From an uncultured Eubacterium sp. (GTDB lineage Bacteria; Bacillota; Clostridia; Lachnospirales; Lachnospiraceae), in contig CAMEJP010000014.1 of assembly GCA_945920185.1 (NCBI GenBank), forward strand, positions 1 through 41,817: a stretch of 41,817 nt of DNA. The letters are read 5' to 3'. A program made the position numbers and the translations under genes. Shown here piece by piece: positions 1-11,174 of this stretch. Under the pieces are notes generated by a model. That model did not search any database and was not told the origin of the DNA. It was given only the letters and a program-made list of their open reading frames with translations. The first letter of the stretch is position 1. Each line of letters opens with the position of its first letter.

Positions 1-809
1 AGTTTCCCGCCATATACATATGAGATAATCTTTGGCAAATGTATTACTATTGCACCGTCGCGTTCTTTCCAATTGTACGCCTCGCACATAATATCCTGAT
101 ACTTTGAATCCTTGTACATTGTAACATGAATATATCCTATACTTTCAAGTTCATCCTCTTTTTTTGGCCTACCATTTTCTCCGTAACCGTCAAAAATTAA
201 CTCGCCAAATATTCCGGCTACACCGCGAAGCGGTATGGAATGACCTGCACTGCCTGCTATCATATATTCTTTGTCGTCTATCTTTGCATCAAATGTGGCT
301 ACACACACATATTTTGCGTATTTTCCGGGTTCGGCAGTTGAACGTTCACTGTCTGATTTAACTGCTATGGCTTCGGTCGGCCGACATCCCCTTACAGTAT
401 AGACTGTCTGCTTAACGCCTTGTATCTCATGCACCATAGGAGTTCCGACTTTTTTTTCGGATAATTCTCCCATAGTTTCTATGTACAACTTATTATCCCA
501 GAATATAAACATGTCCGCTGCAAATACATATCTTCCGATGTATTTATCATCAGTTTCTTCGTCATCATCCGGAACTAACTGATTGTACATATCATAAATA
601 GCCTGTCCTAAGCTCTTTTTATGTTTCACCTCCAATCCGGTATTTTGTGCTTTAACAGTAATGCCCATATTAAGAAATATGCCAGCACACACAATAATCA
701 TACAGCAGCATATGACTGTTTTCAAAATTGCATATGTCCTCATTCTCTTTTTTGCTTTTTCGGATATTTTCCTTTCAATATCCAAAATCCATTGTTCTTC
801 ACTTTTCAT
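1..809 (-). CDS. Membrane-anchored protein paired with ECF sigma factor (partial, runs off left edge)
   Basis: The frame is open from an ATG at 809 to base 1 (about 269 codons), so the C-terminus lies outside the window. The start overlaps the end of the sigma-factor gene by 11 bp, which implies translational coupling. The protein begins with about 25 charged, lysine/arginine-rich residues. A single hydrophobic segment follows at about residues 27-50, and then a soluble domain that should be extracytoplasmic. No HxxxCxxC zinc anti-sigma motif is seen in the short cytoplasmic part. By position it is the likely anti-sigma factor or sensor for the neighbouring ECF sigma factor, but this is inferred from context and I do not recognise the family. 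Confidence 0.75.
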   Translation of the reverse strand, partial: MKSEEQWILDIERKISEKAKKRMRTYAILKTVICCCMIIVCAGIFLNMGITVKAQNTGLEVKHKKSLGQAIYDMYNQLVPDDDEETDDKYIGRYVFAADMFIFWDNKLYIETMGELSEKKVGTPMVHEIQGVKQTVYTVRGCRPTEAIAVKSDSERSTAEPGKYAKYVCVATFDAKIDDKEYMIAGSAGHSIPLRGVAGIFGELIFDGYGENGRPKKEDELESIGYIHVTMYKDSKYQDIMCEAYNWKERDGAIVIHLPKIISYVYGGK

Positions 810-1353
810 AATCTTTTAACTCCGTTTTCAAAAGAGCCTCGAGTTCTTTCTTAGCCCGATACATAAGATTTTTAATTTGGTTCTTATTCTTGTTCATAAC
901 TTTTGCTATTGTATCATAAGTCATTAGCTCAAAATAGTGCAGATACAAAACCTGTCTGTATTCAACACATAGCTTTTCCATAGCTTCATAAAGTTCTCTA
1001 TAATCACTATTTTTGATTACCTTGTTTTCAATATCCACCTCGTCAGGCAAATTCTCATGGCATTCATCAATAGATATCACGGTTAATCTTTTACTTTTTC
1101 TTAGGTAATTTACAGCTTTGTTTTTGGCTATAGAAAACAGATATGATTTGAAACTTTCCTCCTTTTTAAGCCTGCTTTTATGAAAAACAAGCTCACAGAA
1201 AGTATCCTCCATAAGATCCTCTGCTACATCCATATTTCTGACATACCCATTTATAAAAAGAATTAAGTGCGCACCATATTCTCTTATAATATCATTGAAG
1301 GCTTCATTATCACCCTCCAGAAAACGGTAATAATTACTCTTGCCGTTATCCAT
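799..1353 (-). CDS. ECF-type RNA polymerase sigma factor
   Basis: This 184-residue protein has the two-domain layout of ECF (group IV) sigma factors. Region 2 covers about residues 22-85 (AEDLMEDTFCEL, then a tryptophan-less SYLFSIAKNKAVNYLRK). Region 4 covers about residues 125-175 (YRQVLYLHYFELMTYDTIAK followed by a helix-turn-helix and LMYRAKKEL). It should direct RNA polymerase to a small regulon. An AGGAGG lies 7 nt before the ATG. The downstream gene overlaps by 11 bp and encodes a single-pass membrane protein, the usual place for an anti-sigma factor. The target promoter and stimulus are not evident. Confidence 0.93.
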   Translation of the reverse strand: MDNGKSNYYRFLEGDNEAFNDIIREYGAHLILFINGYVRNMDVAEDLMEDTFCELVFHKSRLKKEESFKSYLFSIAKNKAVNYLRKSKRLTVISIDECHENLPDEVDIENKVIKNSDYRELYEAMEKLCVEYRQVLYLHYFELMTYDTIAKVMNKNKNQIKNLMYRAKKELEALLKTELKDYEK

Positions 1354-1419
1354 TTTATGTCCTCCTATATATTAGACGCAAAAATTGCAAAAAGTACTCG
1401 CGAAAATCGCAATGTTTTT

Positions 1420-1463
1420 AAAAAAATACAATCCTTGTTAACATAACTTGTTAACAAGGATTG
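1420..1463 (-). terminator. Rho-independent terminator of the gyrase/fumarase operon
   Basis: A perfect 13-bp stem (1429-1441 with 1451-1463, CAATCCTTGTTAA arm) encloses a 9-nt loop. On the minus strand it is followed after two bases by seven U (1420-1426). It lies 8 nt past the stop of the AAA ATPase gene and separates that operon from the sigma-factor gene. Confidence 0.9.
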
Positions 1464-1470
1464 TTATACG

Positions 1471-2901
1471 CTACAAATCTTCTTTTTCAATGGTTATAAT
1501 GGTATCGTTATCAACATTGTTAAGAGTTAAAATCCTATTTGCCTGTCTTGTAACCGTTTCCTCAAAATAATTTCTTACCTCGCGGGCATTTGCAAAATCA
1601 GATGTCTTATTTTTTACTCTTTGTTCAAAATATTTTGTCAGATGTTCTTTAGCAGCATCAGAAAGCTTATACTGATTGTCAGCACACATTTTTTCAAAAA
1701 TGGTAACTAACTCCTTAGCACTGTAATCTTCAAAATGAATTGTTCTGTTAAATCTCGACCTAAGACCCGGATTAGATGACAGAAATTCCTCCATCGGTTC
1801 CGGATAACCAGCTACAATAACTGCAAAATCAAGGCGCTTATCTTCCATCTCCTTAAGCAGGGTGTCTATTGCTTCCTGACCGAAATCCCCATCAGCTCCG
1901 TTGCTTAATGTATATGCCTCATCTATGAACAAAACTCCTCCGAGAGCCTCTTTTACAACGCTCTCCACCTTAGCTGCAGTCTGTCCCATATATCCGGCAA
2001 CCATTCCTGCCCGTGATGTTTCCACAAGATGTCCCTTTGATAACATTCCAAGAGTCTTATATATTCTTGCTATCTGCCTTGCTATGGTAGTCTTTCCGGT
2101 TCCGGGATTTCCCGTAAATACCAAATGCATTCCTACATTTGGTACTTTAAGTCCGCGATTCTGCCTGATTTTTTGTACACGAATAAGATTGACAAGATTA
2201 TTTACATCCGCTTTTACTCCGTCAAGACCTATGAGTTTATTTACCTCATTCAGGAGTTCTTCTATTGTACTTTCATCCTCAGGTTTGGGTGCAGCCTGTG
2301 CTACATTTTCAGGGAATATTCCAATTTCCTTTGCCGGTTCTGCATCAGCCTCTTCTAAGAGAACACCGCCTGCGTCTATCTTTACGCCTGCACCTACCAT
2401 GTCGAAGGTAAGATAATCCACAGATTCCTCTTTCAAAATATATTTTATAACGTTATTGGTGTACAGATTAAACCATTCCAGTTCCTTATCTATAACCTTA
2501 CCGTCAAGTGCTATCATATAGTAACCAAGCTCTTTTAACATCTTGTATACTTCTCTTGTATCCTTGTAAAAAGGCATACTGAAGCCTACAACATCTCTTT
2601 CTTCTTTAAGACATTCAATGATTGACAACGGAACTTTCTTTGCATAATCTATATCCGTAAGATTATTCATAACTGCATAATCTCTTATAGATATAATATT
2701 GAACTGAGTTCCCATAAGCTTATTGATAAATCTTAAATCCTGCATGGTTCTCATGTCCTTAGCCGATGTAAGAAAAACAAGAAGATTAAGCATATCCTTT
2801 TTCAATTTTTCAGACAGTTGTCCATCATTTTCATGTCTGTCGTCATACTTTTCACAGATTGAAAGTGATTTGTTGATAAGAGCAGGCAAATCAGTTTTCA
2901 T
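1471..2901 (-). CDS. CbxX/CfqX (SpoVK-like) AAA+ ATPase with N-terminal TerB-like domain
   Basis: The protein is about 476 residues from the ATG at 2901. The C-terminal half is a CbxX/CfqX-type AAA+ module: Walker A GNPGTGKTT, Walker B GGVLFIDEAYTLS, sensor-1 region FAVIVAGY and arginine-finger region NPGLRSRFNR. Family members include SpoVK and Rubisco activase CbbX, which remodel protein complexes. The N-terminal part contains a MIALDGKVIDKELEWF stretch resembling the metal-binding helix of TerB-like domains; this match is an inference. The start overlaps the fumarase beta stop by 11 bp, with GAGGGA 10 nt upstream. A GTG at 2919 is an alternative start. Its substrate is unknown. Confidence 0.85.
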   Translation of the reverse strand: MKTDLPALINKSLSICEKYDDRHENDGQLSEKLKKDMLNLLVFLTSAKDMRTMQDLRFINKLMGTQFNIISIRDYAVMNNLTDIDYAKKVPLSIIECLKEERDVVGFSMPFYKDTREVYKMLKELGYYMIALDGKVIDKELEWFNLYTNNVIKYILKEESVDYLTFDMVGAGVKIDAGGVLLEEADAEPAKEIGIFPENVAQAAPKPEDESTIEELLNEVNKLIGLDGVKADVNNLVNLIRVQKIRQNRGLKVPNVGMHLVFTGNPGTGKTTIARQIARIYKTLGMLSKGHLVETSRAGMVAGYMGQTAAKVESVVKEALGGVLFIDEAYTLSNGADGDFGQEAIDTLLKEMEDKRLDFAVIVAGYPEPMEEFLSSNPGLRSRFNRTIHFEDYSAKELVTIFEKMCADNQYKLSDAAKEHLTKYFEQRVKNKTSDFANAREVRNYFEETVTRQANRILTLNNVDNDTIITIEKEDL

Positions 2902-3418
2902 ATAAATTGTTTCCCTCACAGTCCATAACTACAATTACAGGAAAATTTTCCACCTGAAGTTCCCTTATAGCCTCTGTTCCTAAATCGTCATAAGCTATAA
3001 CCGTTGACTTTATTATTCTTTTTGAGAGAAGTGCTCCTGCTCCTCCCACTGCCGCAAAATATACTGCACCGTTTCTTATAATGGCATCCTTTACCTCTTT
3101 TGAACGCTTTCCTTTTCCTATCATACCTTTAAGTCCAAGGTCAAGAAGAGTAGGTGCATACTTGTCCATTCTGCTGCTTGTAGTAGGTCCGGCAGAGCCT
3201 ATCGGTCTTCCTTCTCTCGCAGGCGAAGGTCCCATATAGTATATTATATTATTATTCATTTCGAGAGGAAGTTTTTCTCCTCTCTCCAAAGCTTCATACA
3301 TTCTCTTGTGAGCTGCGTCACGTGCCGTATATATGGTTCCCGTTATATATACATAATCTCCCGCACGGAGACTTTTTGCGTCATCATCACTTATTGGTGC
3401 ATTTATATATCTATCCAT
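2891..3418 (-). CDS. Class I fumarate hydratase, beta subunit (C-terminal domain type)
   Basis: About 175 residues, the normal size for the separate beta subunit of two-subunit [4Fe-4S] fumarase or L-tartrate dehydratase. It has the family hallmark GRPIGSAGPTTSSRMDKYAP, followed by the GLKGMIGKGKRS loop. With the alpha subunit it interconverts fumarate and malate in the cytoplasm. The preferred start is the ATG at 3418, preceded by GGAG at 6 nt. An in-frame ATG at 3430 overlaps that ribosome binding site and has no site of its own. It lies 33 nt downstream of the alpha gene. Fumarase and tartrate dehydratase cannot be separated by eye. Confidence 0.93.
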   Translation of the reverse strand: MDRYINAPISDDDAKSLRAGDYVYITGTIYTARDAAHKRMYEALERGEKLPLEMNNNIIYYMGPSPAREGRPIGSAGPTTSSRMDKYAPTLLDLGLKGMIGKGKRSKEVKDAIIRNGAVYFAAVGGAGALLSKRIIKSTVIAYDDLGTEAIRELQVENFPVIVVMDCEGNNLYEN

Positions 3419-3451
3419 AGTTTTCTCCATTTCGAAGCTTTATCCAAATTT

Positions 3452-4294
3452 TCAAATTACCCTGTGTATATGTCTGTTGACATGACAGCATATATTTATG
3501 CCTACCGGAAGACCTGCGATATGAGTAGGATATGTCTCAATATTTACGGCAAGTGCCGTTTTCCTTCCTCCCAGTCCTCCCGGACCTATTCCCAGAGCGT
3601 TAATTTTCTCAAGCATTTCATCTTCAAGGTCACGGACATATTGCTCCTTTGGTCTGTCGTTCAAATCTCTTGTGAGGGCGTGCTTTGCCATAAGAGCGCA
3701 CTTTTCAAAAGTACCTCCTATACCTACTCCGACTACCATTGGAGGACATGCATTTGGTCCTGCGTCAGATACTGCGGTAAGTATTGCCTGCTTTACACCT
3801 TCTATTCCGTCAGCAGGCTTTAACATAAACACTCTGCTCATATTTTCACTTCCGAAGCCCTTCGGAGCTACAGTGATATCTACATTTTCTCCTTCCACTA
3901 TCTCATAATGGATAATGGCAGGTGTATTGTCATTGGTGTTAACACGGTTTATAGGGTCCTTTACTACTGATTTTCTCAGGTACCCTTCCGTATATCCGAG
4001 ACGTACGCCTTCGTTGATGGCATCAGTCAGGTTTCCACCCTCAAAATGTACCTCCTGGCCTACCTTTATAAATATTACTGCCATTCCCGTATCCTGACAT
4101 ATAGGTATCATATCCTCGGCAGCTATTTTAAGGTTTTCCTCAAGCTGACCAAGTATCTGTTTTCCAAGAAGTGACTCTTCTTCTGTTACAGCTTTTTCAA
4201 ATCTTTCCTTCATATCGTCTGAAAGGAAATGATTTGCCTGTATGCACATTTCTTTTATGTTTTCCGTAACGGTTTTTACATTAATTGTTCTCAT
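3452..4294 (-). CDS. Class I fumarate hydratase, alpha subunit
   Basis: About 280 residues, the family's usual length. Three conserved cysteines for the [4Fe-4S] cluster are visible in [28 protein letters not shown] and [13 protein letters not shown]. The [15 protein letters not shown] and [14 protein letters not shown] segments are also typical. It catalyses fumarate/malate hydration with the adjacent beta subunit. The ATG at 4294 overlaps the last 14 bp of gyrA, and GAGGA lies 11 nt upstream, so translation is probably coupled to gyrase. A longer in-frame start at 4327 lies deeper inside gyrA and is less likely. Oxygen sensitivity, expected for this class, fits an anaerobe. Confidence 0.94.
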   Translation of the reverse strand: MRTINVKTVTENIKEMCIQANHFLSDDMKERFEKAVTEEESLLGKQILGQLEENLKIAAEDMIPICQDTGMAVIFIKVGQEVHFEGGNLTDAINEGVRLGYTEGYLRKSVVKDPINRVNTNDNTPAIIHYEIVEGENVDITVAPKGFGSENMSRVFMLKPADGIEGVKQAILTAVSDAGPNACPPMVVGVGIGGTFEKCALMAKHALTRDLNDRPKEQYVRDLEDEMLEKINALGIGPGGLGGRKTALAVNIETYPTHIAGLPVGINICCHVNRHIHRVI

Positions 4295-6779
4295 TATCGT
4301 TTGCGTCCTCTGAATTTTCTTCGTCATCAGTTTCCTCGTCGCCCACTCTTACTTTGGCAACCGTAGCTACCTTAACGCCCTCGTCAAGATTGATAAGCTT
4401 AACTCCTGAAGTGATTCTTCCGAGTACGGATATATCTTCAACCTTAATTCTTATGATGATACCTTCTGTTGTTATAAGCATTATCTCTCTGGTGTCATTA
4501 ACTGCCTTGACACCTATAACATTTCCTGACTTATCGTTAATCTTGTAGCATTTAACACCCTTTCCGCCTCTGTGCTGTGCAGTAAATTCTTCGGTAGGCG
4601 TTCTCTTTCCGAGACCGTTCTCCGATACTATGAGAAGCTCACTTCCCTGTGTATCAAGCTGCATTCCTACTACTTCATCGCCATCATCAAGAGTCATACC
4701 GATAACACCCATGGCACTTCTTCCCGTAGGTCTTACGTCAGCTTCAGAAAATCTTATACACTGACCGTATTTGGTTACAAGGAAAATATCCTGTCCTTCT
4801 ACAGTATGCTTAACTTCTATAAGTTCATCGCCGTCTCTCAATGTAATTGCCTGAATACCTGTCTTTCTTATATTTCCGTATTCCTTTACGGAAGTTTTCT
4901 TGACAATACCGTTTTTTGTAGTCATAAACAGATATTGATTTTCGTCGTATACCTCAATAGGTATAATGGCAGAAATTTTCTCCCCAGGCATAAGGGAAAG
5001 TATATTAACTATGGCAGTTCCTCTTGCGGTTCTGCTCGATTCAGGTATCTGATAAGCCTTTATCTGATATACTCTTCCAAGATTTGTAAAGAATAAGAGC
5101 GGCTTATGTGTGGTAGTCATAAGAAGGTCCTCAATATAGTCCTCCTCAAGAGTCTGCATACCCTTAATACCTTTTCCGCCTCTGTGCTGGCTTCTGAAAT
5201 TATCTATTGTCATTCTCTTAATATATCCAATATTTGTCATGGCTATAACAGTACTTTCATCAGGAATCATATCCTCCATACTGATGTCAAGTTCATCATA
5301 TCCTATTGATGTTCTTCTGTCATCTCCGTACTTGTCTGCTATTTCCTTAATTTCCGTTCTGATAAGCATAAGAAGCTTTTTCTCATCAGCAAGAATTTCC
5401 TTAAGCTCTGCTATTTTTGCCAAAAGCTCATTGTGCTCATTTTCAAGCTTCTCTCTCTCCAAACCGGTAAGAGCTCTAAGACGCATATCGACAATTGCCT
5501 GTGCCTGAATGTCAGTAAGTCCGAACTCTTCAATAAGGCTCTGTTTAGCCACTGCCACATTTTCAGAATGTCTTACTATGTGGATTACCCTGTCTATATT
5601 GTCAAGTGCTATAAGCAGACCCTGTAAAATGTGGTCTCTCTCCTCAGCCTTGTTAAGGTCATATTTAGTTCTTCTTGTAACTACGTCCTCCTGGTGGAGA
5701 ATATAGTAGTGGAGCATATCCTTAAGATTAAGAATCTTTGGTTCATTATCCACAAGGGCGAGCATTATTACGCCAAATGTATCCTGAAGCTGTGTATGCT
5801 TGAACAAAAGATTAAGAACCACATTAGGATTTACATCCCTTCTGAGCTCTATGCATATTCTCATACCCTGTCTGTTGGATTCATCCCTGATTTCAGTGAT
5901 GCCATCAATCTTTTTATCTCTTACAAGCTCAGCAATCTTCTCGATAAGACGTGCCTTATTTACCATATAAGGTATCTCTGTGACAACTATTCTGTTCTTG
6001 CCGTTTGCCATAGGCTCAATATCCGTAACGGCGCGGACTCTTATTTTGCCCCTGCCTGTTCTGTAAGCCTCTTCAATACCCATTTTTCCAAGAATGGTTG
6101 CACCGGTAGGAAAATCAGGACCCTTGACTATATCAATGATTTCCTCTATGTCTGTGTCCCTGTTTTCAATTACTCTGTTATCTATTATTTTGGCAACTGC
6201 GTCCACTACCTCGCGGAGATTGTGAGGAGGAATATTTGTCGCCATACCTACGGCTATACCTGACGTACCGTTTACAAGAAGATTAGGATATCTTGAAGGA
6301 AGTACTGTAGGTTCTTTTTCTGTCTCATCAAAGTTCGGAACAAAATCTACCGTATCCTTACCTATATCGGCAAGCATTTCCATAGAAATCTTGCTGAGTC
6401 TTGCTTCTGTGTATCTCATCGCAGCGGCACTGTCTCCGTCTATGGAACCAAAGTTACCATGACCGTCAACAAGCATATATCTTGTGGAAAAATCCTGTGC
6501 AAGCTTCACTAATGCATCATAGATTGATGAATCTCCGTGCGGATGGTATTTACCCATTGTATCACCGACAATACGCGCACATTTTCTGTGAGGCTTGTCA
6601 GGACCGTTGTTAAGCTCTATCATTGAATACAAAATTCTTCTCTGAACCGGCTTAAGACCATCTCTTACATCAGGAAGTGCTCTTGCGGCAATAACGCTCA
6701 TGGCATAATCTATGTAAGAAGTTTCCATAGTCTTTTTGAGGTCTACGTCATGAATTTTATCAAATATATTCTCGTCCAT
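4281..6779 (-). CDS. gyrA: DNA gyrase subunit A
   Basis: The 832-residue protein contains the breakage-reunion domain with the catalytic tyrosine in [10 protein letters not shown]. The quinolone-resistance-determining segment [17 protein letters not shown] has serine and aspartate at the positions equivalent to E. coli S83 and D87, the susceptible state. The C-terminal beta-pinwheel carries a GyrA-box-like QHRGGKG near residue 530 and a second QHRGGKG near residue 740. The tail is very acidic ([15 protein letters not shown]). The ribosome binding site is AATGGAG, 8-10 nt before the ATG. It lies 32 nt downstream of gyrB in one operon, and the fumarase alpha start is inside its 3' end. Confidence 0.98.
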   Translation of the reverse strand: MDENIFDKIHDVDLKKTMETSYIDYAMSVIAARALPDVRDGLKPVQRRILYSMIELNNGPDKPHRKCARIVGDTMGKYHPHGDSSIYDALVKLAQDFSTRYMLVDGHGNFGSIDGDSAAAMRYTEARLSKISMEMLADIGKDTVDFVPNFDETEKEPTVLPSRYPNLLVNGTSGIAVGMATNIPPHNLREVVDAVAKIIDNRVIENRDTDIEEIIDIVKGPDFPTGATILGKMGIEEAYRTGRGKIRVRAVTDIEPMANGKNRIVVTEIPYMVNKARLIEKIAELVRDKKIDGITEIRDESNRQGMRICIELRRDVNPNVVLNLLFKHTQLQDTFGVIMLALVDNEPKILNLKDMLHYYILHQEDVVTRRTKYDLNKAEERDHILQGLLIALDNIDRVIHIVRHSENVAVAKQSLIEEFGLTDIQAQAIVDMRLRALTGLEREKLENEHNELLAKIAELKEILADEKKLLMLIRTEIKEIADKYGDDRRTSIGYDELDISMEDMIPDESTVIAMTNIGYIKRMTIDNFRSQHRGGKGIKGMQTLEEDYIEDLLMTTTHKPLLFFTNLGRVYQIKAYQIPESSRTARGTAIVNILSLMPGEKISAIIPIEVYDENQYLFMTTKNGIVKKTSVKEYGNIRKTGIQAITLRDGDELIEVKHTVEGQDIFLVTKYGQCIRFSEADVRPTGRSAMGVIGMTLDDGDEVVGMQLDTQGSELLIVSENGLGKRTPTEEFTAQHRGGKGVKCYKINDKSGNVIGVKAVNDTREIMLITTEGIIIRIKVEDISVLGRITSGVKLINLDEGVKVATVAKVRVGDEETDDEENSEDANDNENN

Positions 6780-6811
6780 TCAACATTCTCCATTCCAGAT
6801 TCCCGATACTG

Positions 6812-8743
<1,932 letters not shown>

Positions 8744-9829
8744 TTAATTTTCATTGACAACTGTTCCTTTAACAACCTTAAATATCTTGTTAATATTAAA
8801 TCTGTTATTGACAAATTCATCTATTCCCGTACATGTTATTATTGTCTGGACATCATCTATGCTGTTTAGCAAAAGATTCTGACGTGTACTGTCAAGCTCC
8901 GACAACACATCATCCAATAAAAGAATAGGTTTATCATTTATGGTATTTTTTACAAATTCTATTTCTGAAAGCTTCAAGGATAAAGCTACCGTTCTTTTTT
9001 GTCCCTGTGAGCCGTATTTTCTTACGTCTATGCCGTTAAGAAGAAAATTTATGTCATCCCTGTGGGGACCGTAGCTCGTAGACTTAAATTTAATGTCTTT
9101 ATCGAGAGAAGCCATAATTGTTTTTTCAAAAGAATCAGCACTTACCGAAGGTTCATATTTTACAGAAAGTTCTTCTTTATCTCCTGACAGACTTTTATGT
9201 ATGTCATAAATTATGCTGTTGAGTTCATTTATAAAAATTTCTCTCTGTCTTATGACTTCCGTTCCGTACTTTACAAGCTGATAATTCCAGACTGAAAGTG
9301 TATCCTTGTTCTTTTCGTCAAACCAGAGTTCCTTTAAAAGCTTATTTCGCTGGTTAAGTACTTTATTGTAGTTTGTCAGATTAAAGAGGTATGACTTGTT
9401 AAGCTGACACAGTTCCATATCTATGAAACGTCTTCTTAAAACAGGTCCTTCTTTTATGATGTCAAGGTCTTCCGGAGAGAAAAATACCACATTCATTATA
9501 CCGAGAAGTTCACTTGCCTTTTTTATGGGAACTCCGTTGACAGCTATACCCTTTGCCTTATCTTTCTTGATATGCATATCTATTCTGTACTTTAAACCAC
9601 ATTTATCCACAACAAGTTTAATATGAGCCTCGTTGTTTCCAAACTCTATTACTTCTTTATCTTTTGCTATCCTGTGTGATTTTGTGGTCGCAGCAATATA
9701 GATGGCTTCCAGTATATTTGTTTTTCCCTGGGCATTGTCACCATAAAAAATATTGGTATTACTGTCAAATTCTATACTTAAATTTTCATAATTTCTGAAA
9801 TTTTTTAAATCCAAAGACTCAATTATCAT
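8744..9829 (-). CDS. recF: DNA replication/repair protein RecF
   Basis: This 361-residue SMC-like ATPase starts with the typical ESLDLKNFRNYENLSIEF. It carries Walker A GDNAQGKTN, a signature region YGSQGQKRTVALSLKLSE and Walker B PILLLDDVLSELD. It loads RecA at single-strand gaps with RecO and RecR. It begins 11 nt after the S4-domain gene. No clear Shine-Dalgarno precedes the ATG (CGGTAAAATT), so translation may depend on coupling to the upstream small gene. Confidence 0.97.
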   Translation of the reverse strand: MIIESLDLKNFRNYENLSIEFDSNTNIFYGDNAQGKTNILEAIYIAATTKSHRIAKDKEVIEFGNNEAHIKLVVDKCGLKYRIDMHIKKDKAKGIAVNGVPIKKASELLGIMNVVFFSPEDLDIIKEGPVLRRRFIDMELCQLNKSYLFNLTNYNKVLNQRNKLLKELWFDEKNKDTLSVWNYQLVKYGTEVIRQREIFINELNSIIYDIHKSLSGDKEELSVKYEPSVSADSFEKTIMASLDKDIKFKSTSYGPHRDDINFLLNGIDVRKYGSQGQKRTVALSLKLSEIEFVKNTINDKPILLLDDVLSELDSTRQNLLLNSIDDVQTIITCTGIDEFVNNRFNINKIFKVVKGTVVNEN

Positions 9830-9840
9830 AATTTTACCGG

Positions 9841-10050
9841 TTATGCTTCTATCATAACTTCCTGTCCTTCAAAGGAAATAATTTCTCCTCCGAAAAGCTT
9901 TTTGCCTCTCTGGGTTTCCACTACTCCGTTGACCTTTACAAGTCCGTCCTGTATGGCAAACTTGGCATCAACTCCTGATTCTACAAGACCTGCAGCCTTA
10001 AGTGCCTGTCCAAGCTTTATAAATTCTTCGTTAAGCTTAATCTTTTCCAC
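9841..10050 (-). CDS. yaaA: S4-domain RNA-binding protein (YaaA-like)
   Basis: A 69-residue protein composed almost entirely of one S4 fold (FIKLGQALKAAGLVESGVDA, GLVKVNGVVETQRGKKL). It is the small S4 protein conserved between dnaN and recF in Firmicutes. The start is GTG, positioned 7 nt after a strong GGGAGG. An RNA or ribosome-related role is expected from the domain, but the precise function is unsettled. Confidence 0.93.
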   Translation of the reverse strand: MEKIKLNEEFIKLGQALKAAGLVESGVDAKFAIQDGLVKVNGVVETQRGKKLFGGEIISFEGQEVMIEA

Positions 10051-10067
10051 TTTAATGCCTCCCTTAA

Positions 10068-11174
10068 TTATCCTGCCACAAAATTTACAGGCAGTATGAG
10101 ATAAATGTATTTCTCATTCTCATCCTTGATGATACAAGGAAATTTAGAATTTACAAGGTAAAGAGTAACATTCTCATCATCTATGACTCTGAGGGCATCT
10201 ATAAGAAATCTAGGATTAAATCCTATCATTATATCCTTGCCTTCTTTGTCTATGTCTATATCCTCGTTCATGGAACCGAGAGCGGAATTTATCTTAAGTT
10301 CAAGACTTCCATCCACTATATTTATAATAATAGGCTTCTTATCACCCTCCTTTATAAGAAGAGTGGACCTGTCTATACTGTTCAAAAACTCGCGCTTGTT
10401 GATGGTAACCTTAGTCTCATATGTATTTGAAATCATCTGATTTACCTTGAAATATTCACCCTCAATAAGTCTTGAAACAACTGTTGTATTGTCAAATTCA
10501 AACAGGATATGATTGTTTGTGAAGAATATATTTACAAAATTCTCATTGTCATCGCTTAGTATTCTTGAAATTTCATTCAGAGTTTTACCCGGAACTATAA
10601 CCTTAATATCATCAGAAAATCCCTTAAGTTCTATTTTTCTTATTGATATTCTGTGACCGTCAAGAGCAACTACTTTAAGTTCTCCGTCAGATATCTCAAA
10701 AAGCTCTCCTGTCATAATCTTATTATTTTCATTGTCTGCTATTGAAAAAATAGTCTGTCTTATAATTTCCTTTAACGCAAATTGTGAAACAGAGATACTT
10801 TTTTCTTTTTCTATGTAAGGAAGATACGAAAAATCCTCTCCTGATTTGGCAGAAATACTGAATTTAGCTTTCTCACATGTAATTGTCGTCACAAAATTAC
10901 TGTCACTTTCAATGGTTATTTCATTGTCAGGAAGTTTTCTTACAATCTCTGAAAATATCTTGGCATCAATGGCTATTTTTCCCTTTTCAATAATCTCTCC
11001 CTCTACCTGAGTCTTAATACCAAGTTCCATATCATTTGCCGTAAATTCAATGATATTTGTTGTAGCATCGATAAGAATACATTCAAGTATAGGCATAGTC
11101 GTTCTTGAAGGAATAGCCTTTAAGACTATGTTGACTGATTTGATAAGGTTTGATTTGTTAAATACAATTTTCAT
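10068..11174 (-). CDS. dnaN: DNA polymerase III beta subunit (sliding clamp)
   Basis: This 368-residue clamp starts MKIVFNKSNLIKSVNIVLKA and contains TMPILECILIDA, LDGHRISIRKIEL and the C-terminal YLILPVNFVAG, all characteristic of DnaN. It forms the dimeric ring that tethers the replicative polymerase. AAAGGAGT and GAGG lie just before the ATG. It is separated from dnaA by 335 bp of origin sequence and leads the S4-recF-gyrB-gyrA-fumarase series. Confidence 0.97.
   Translation of the reverse strand: MKIVFNKSNLIKSVNIVLKAIPSRTTMPILECILIDATTNIIEFTANDMELGIKTQVEGEIIEKGKIAIDAKIFSEIVRKLPDNEITIESDSNFVTTITCEKAKFSISAKSGEDFSYLPYIEKEKSISVSQFALKEIIRQTIFSIADNENNKIMTGELFEISDGELKVVALDGHRISIRKIELKGFSDDIKVIVPGKTLNEISRILSDDNENFVNIFFTNNHILFEFDNTTVVSRLIEGEYFKVNQMISNTYETKVTINKREFLNSIDRSTLLIKEGDKKPIIINIVDGSLELKINSALGSMNEDIDIDKEGKDIMIGFNPRFLIDALRVIDDENVTLYLVNSKFPCIIKDENEKYIYLILPVNFVAG

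Noticed and set aside
3308-3823. Long plus-strand ORF opposite the fumarase genes
   Set aside because: It is antisense to two well-supported overlapping genes and has no recognisable domain or ribosome binding site.
4572-6263. Several plus-strand ORFs of 170-210 codons across gyrA
   Set aside because: They are shadows of the gyrA reading frame; their translated sequences are low-quality and rich in cysteine and tyrosine.
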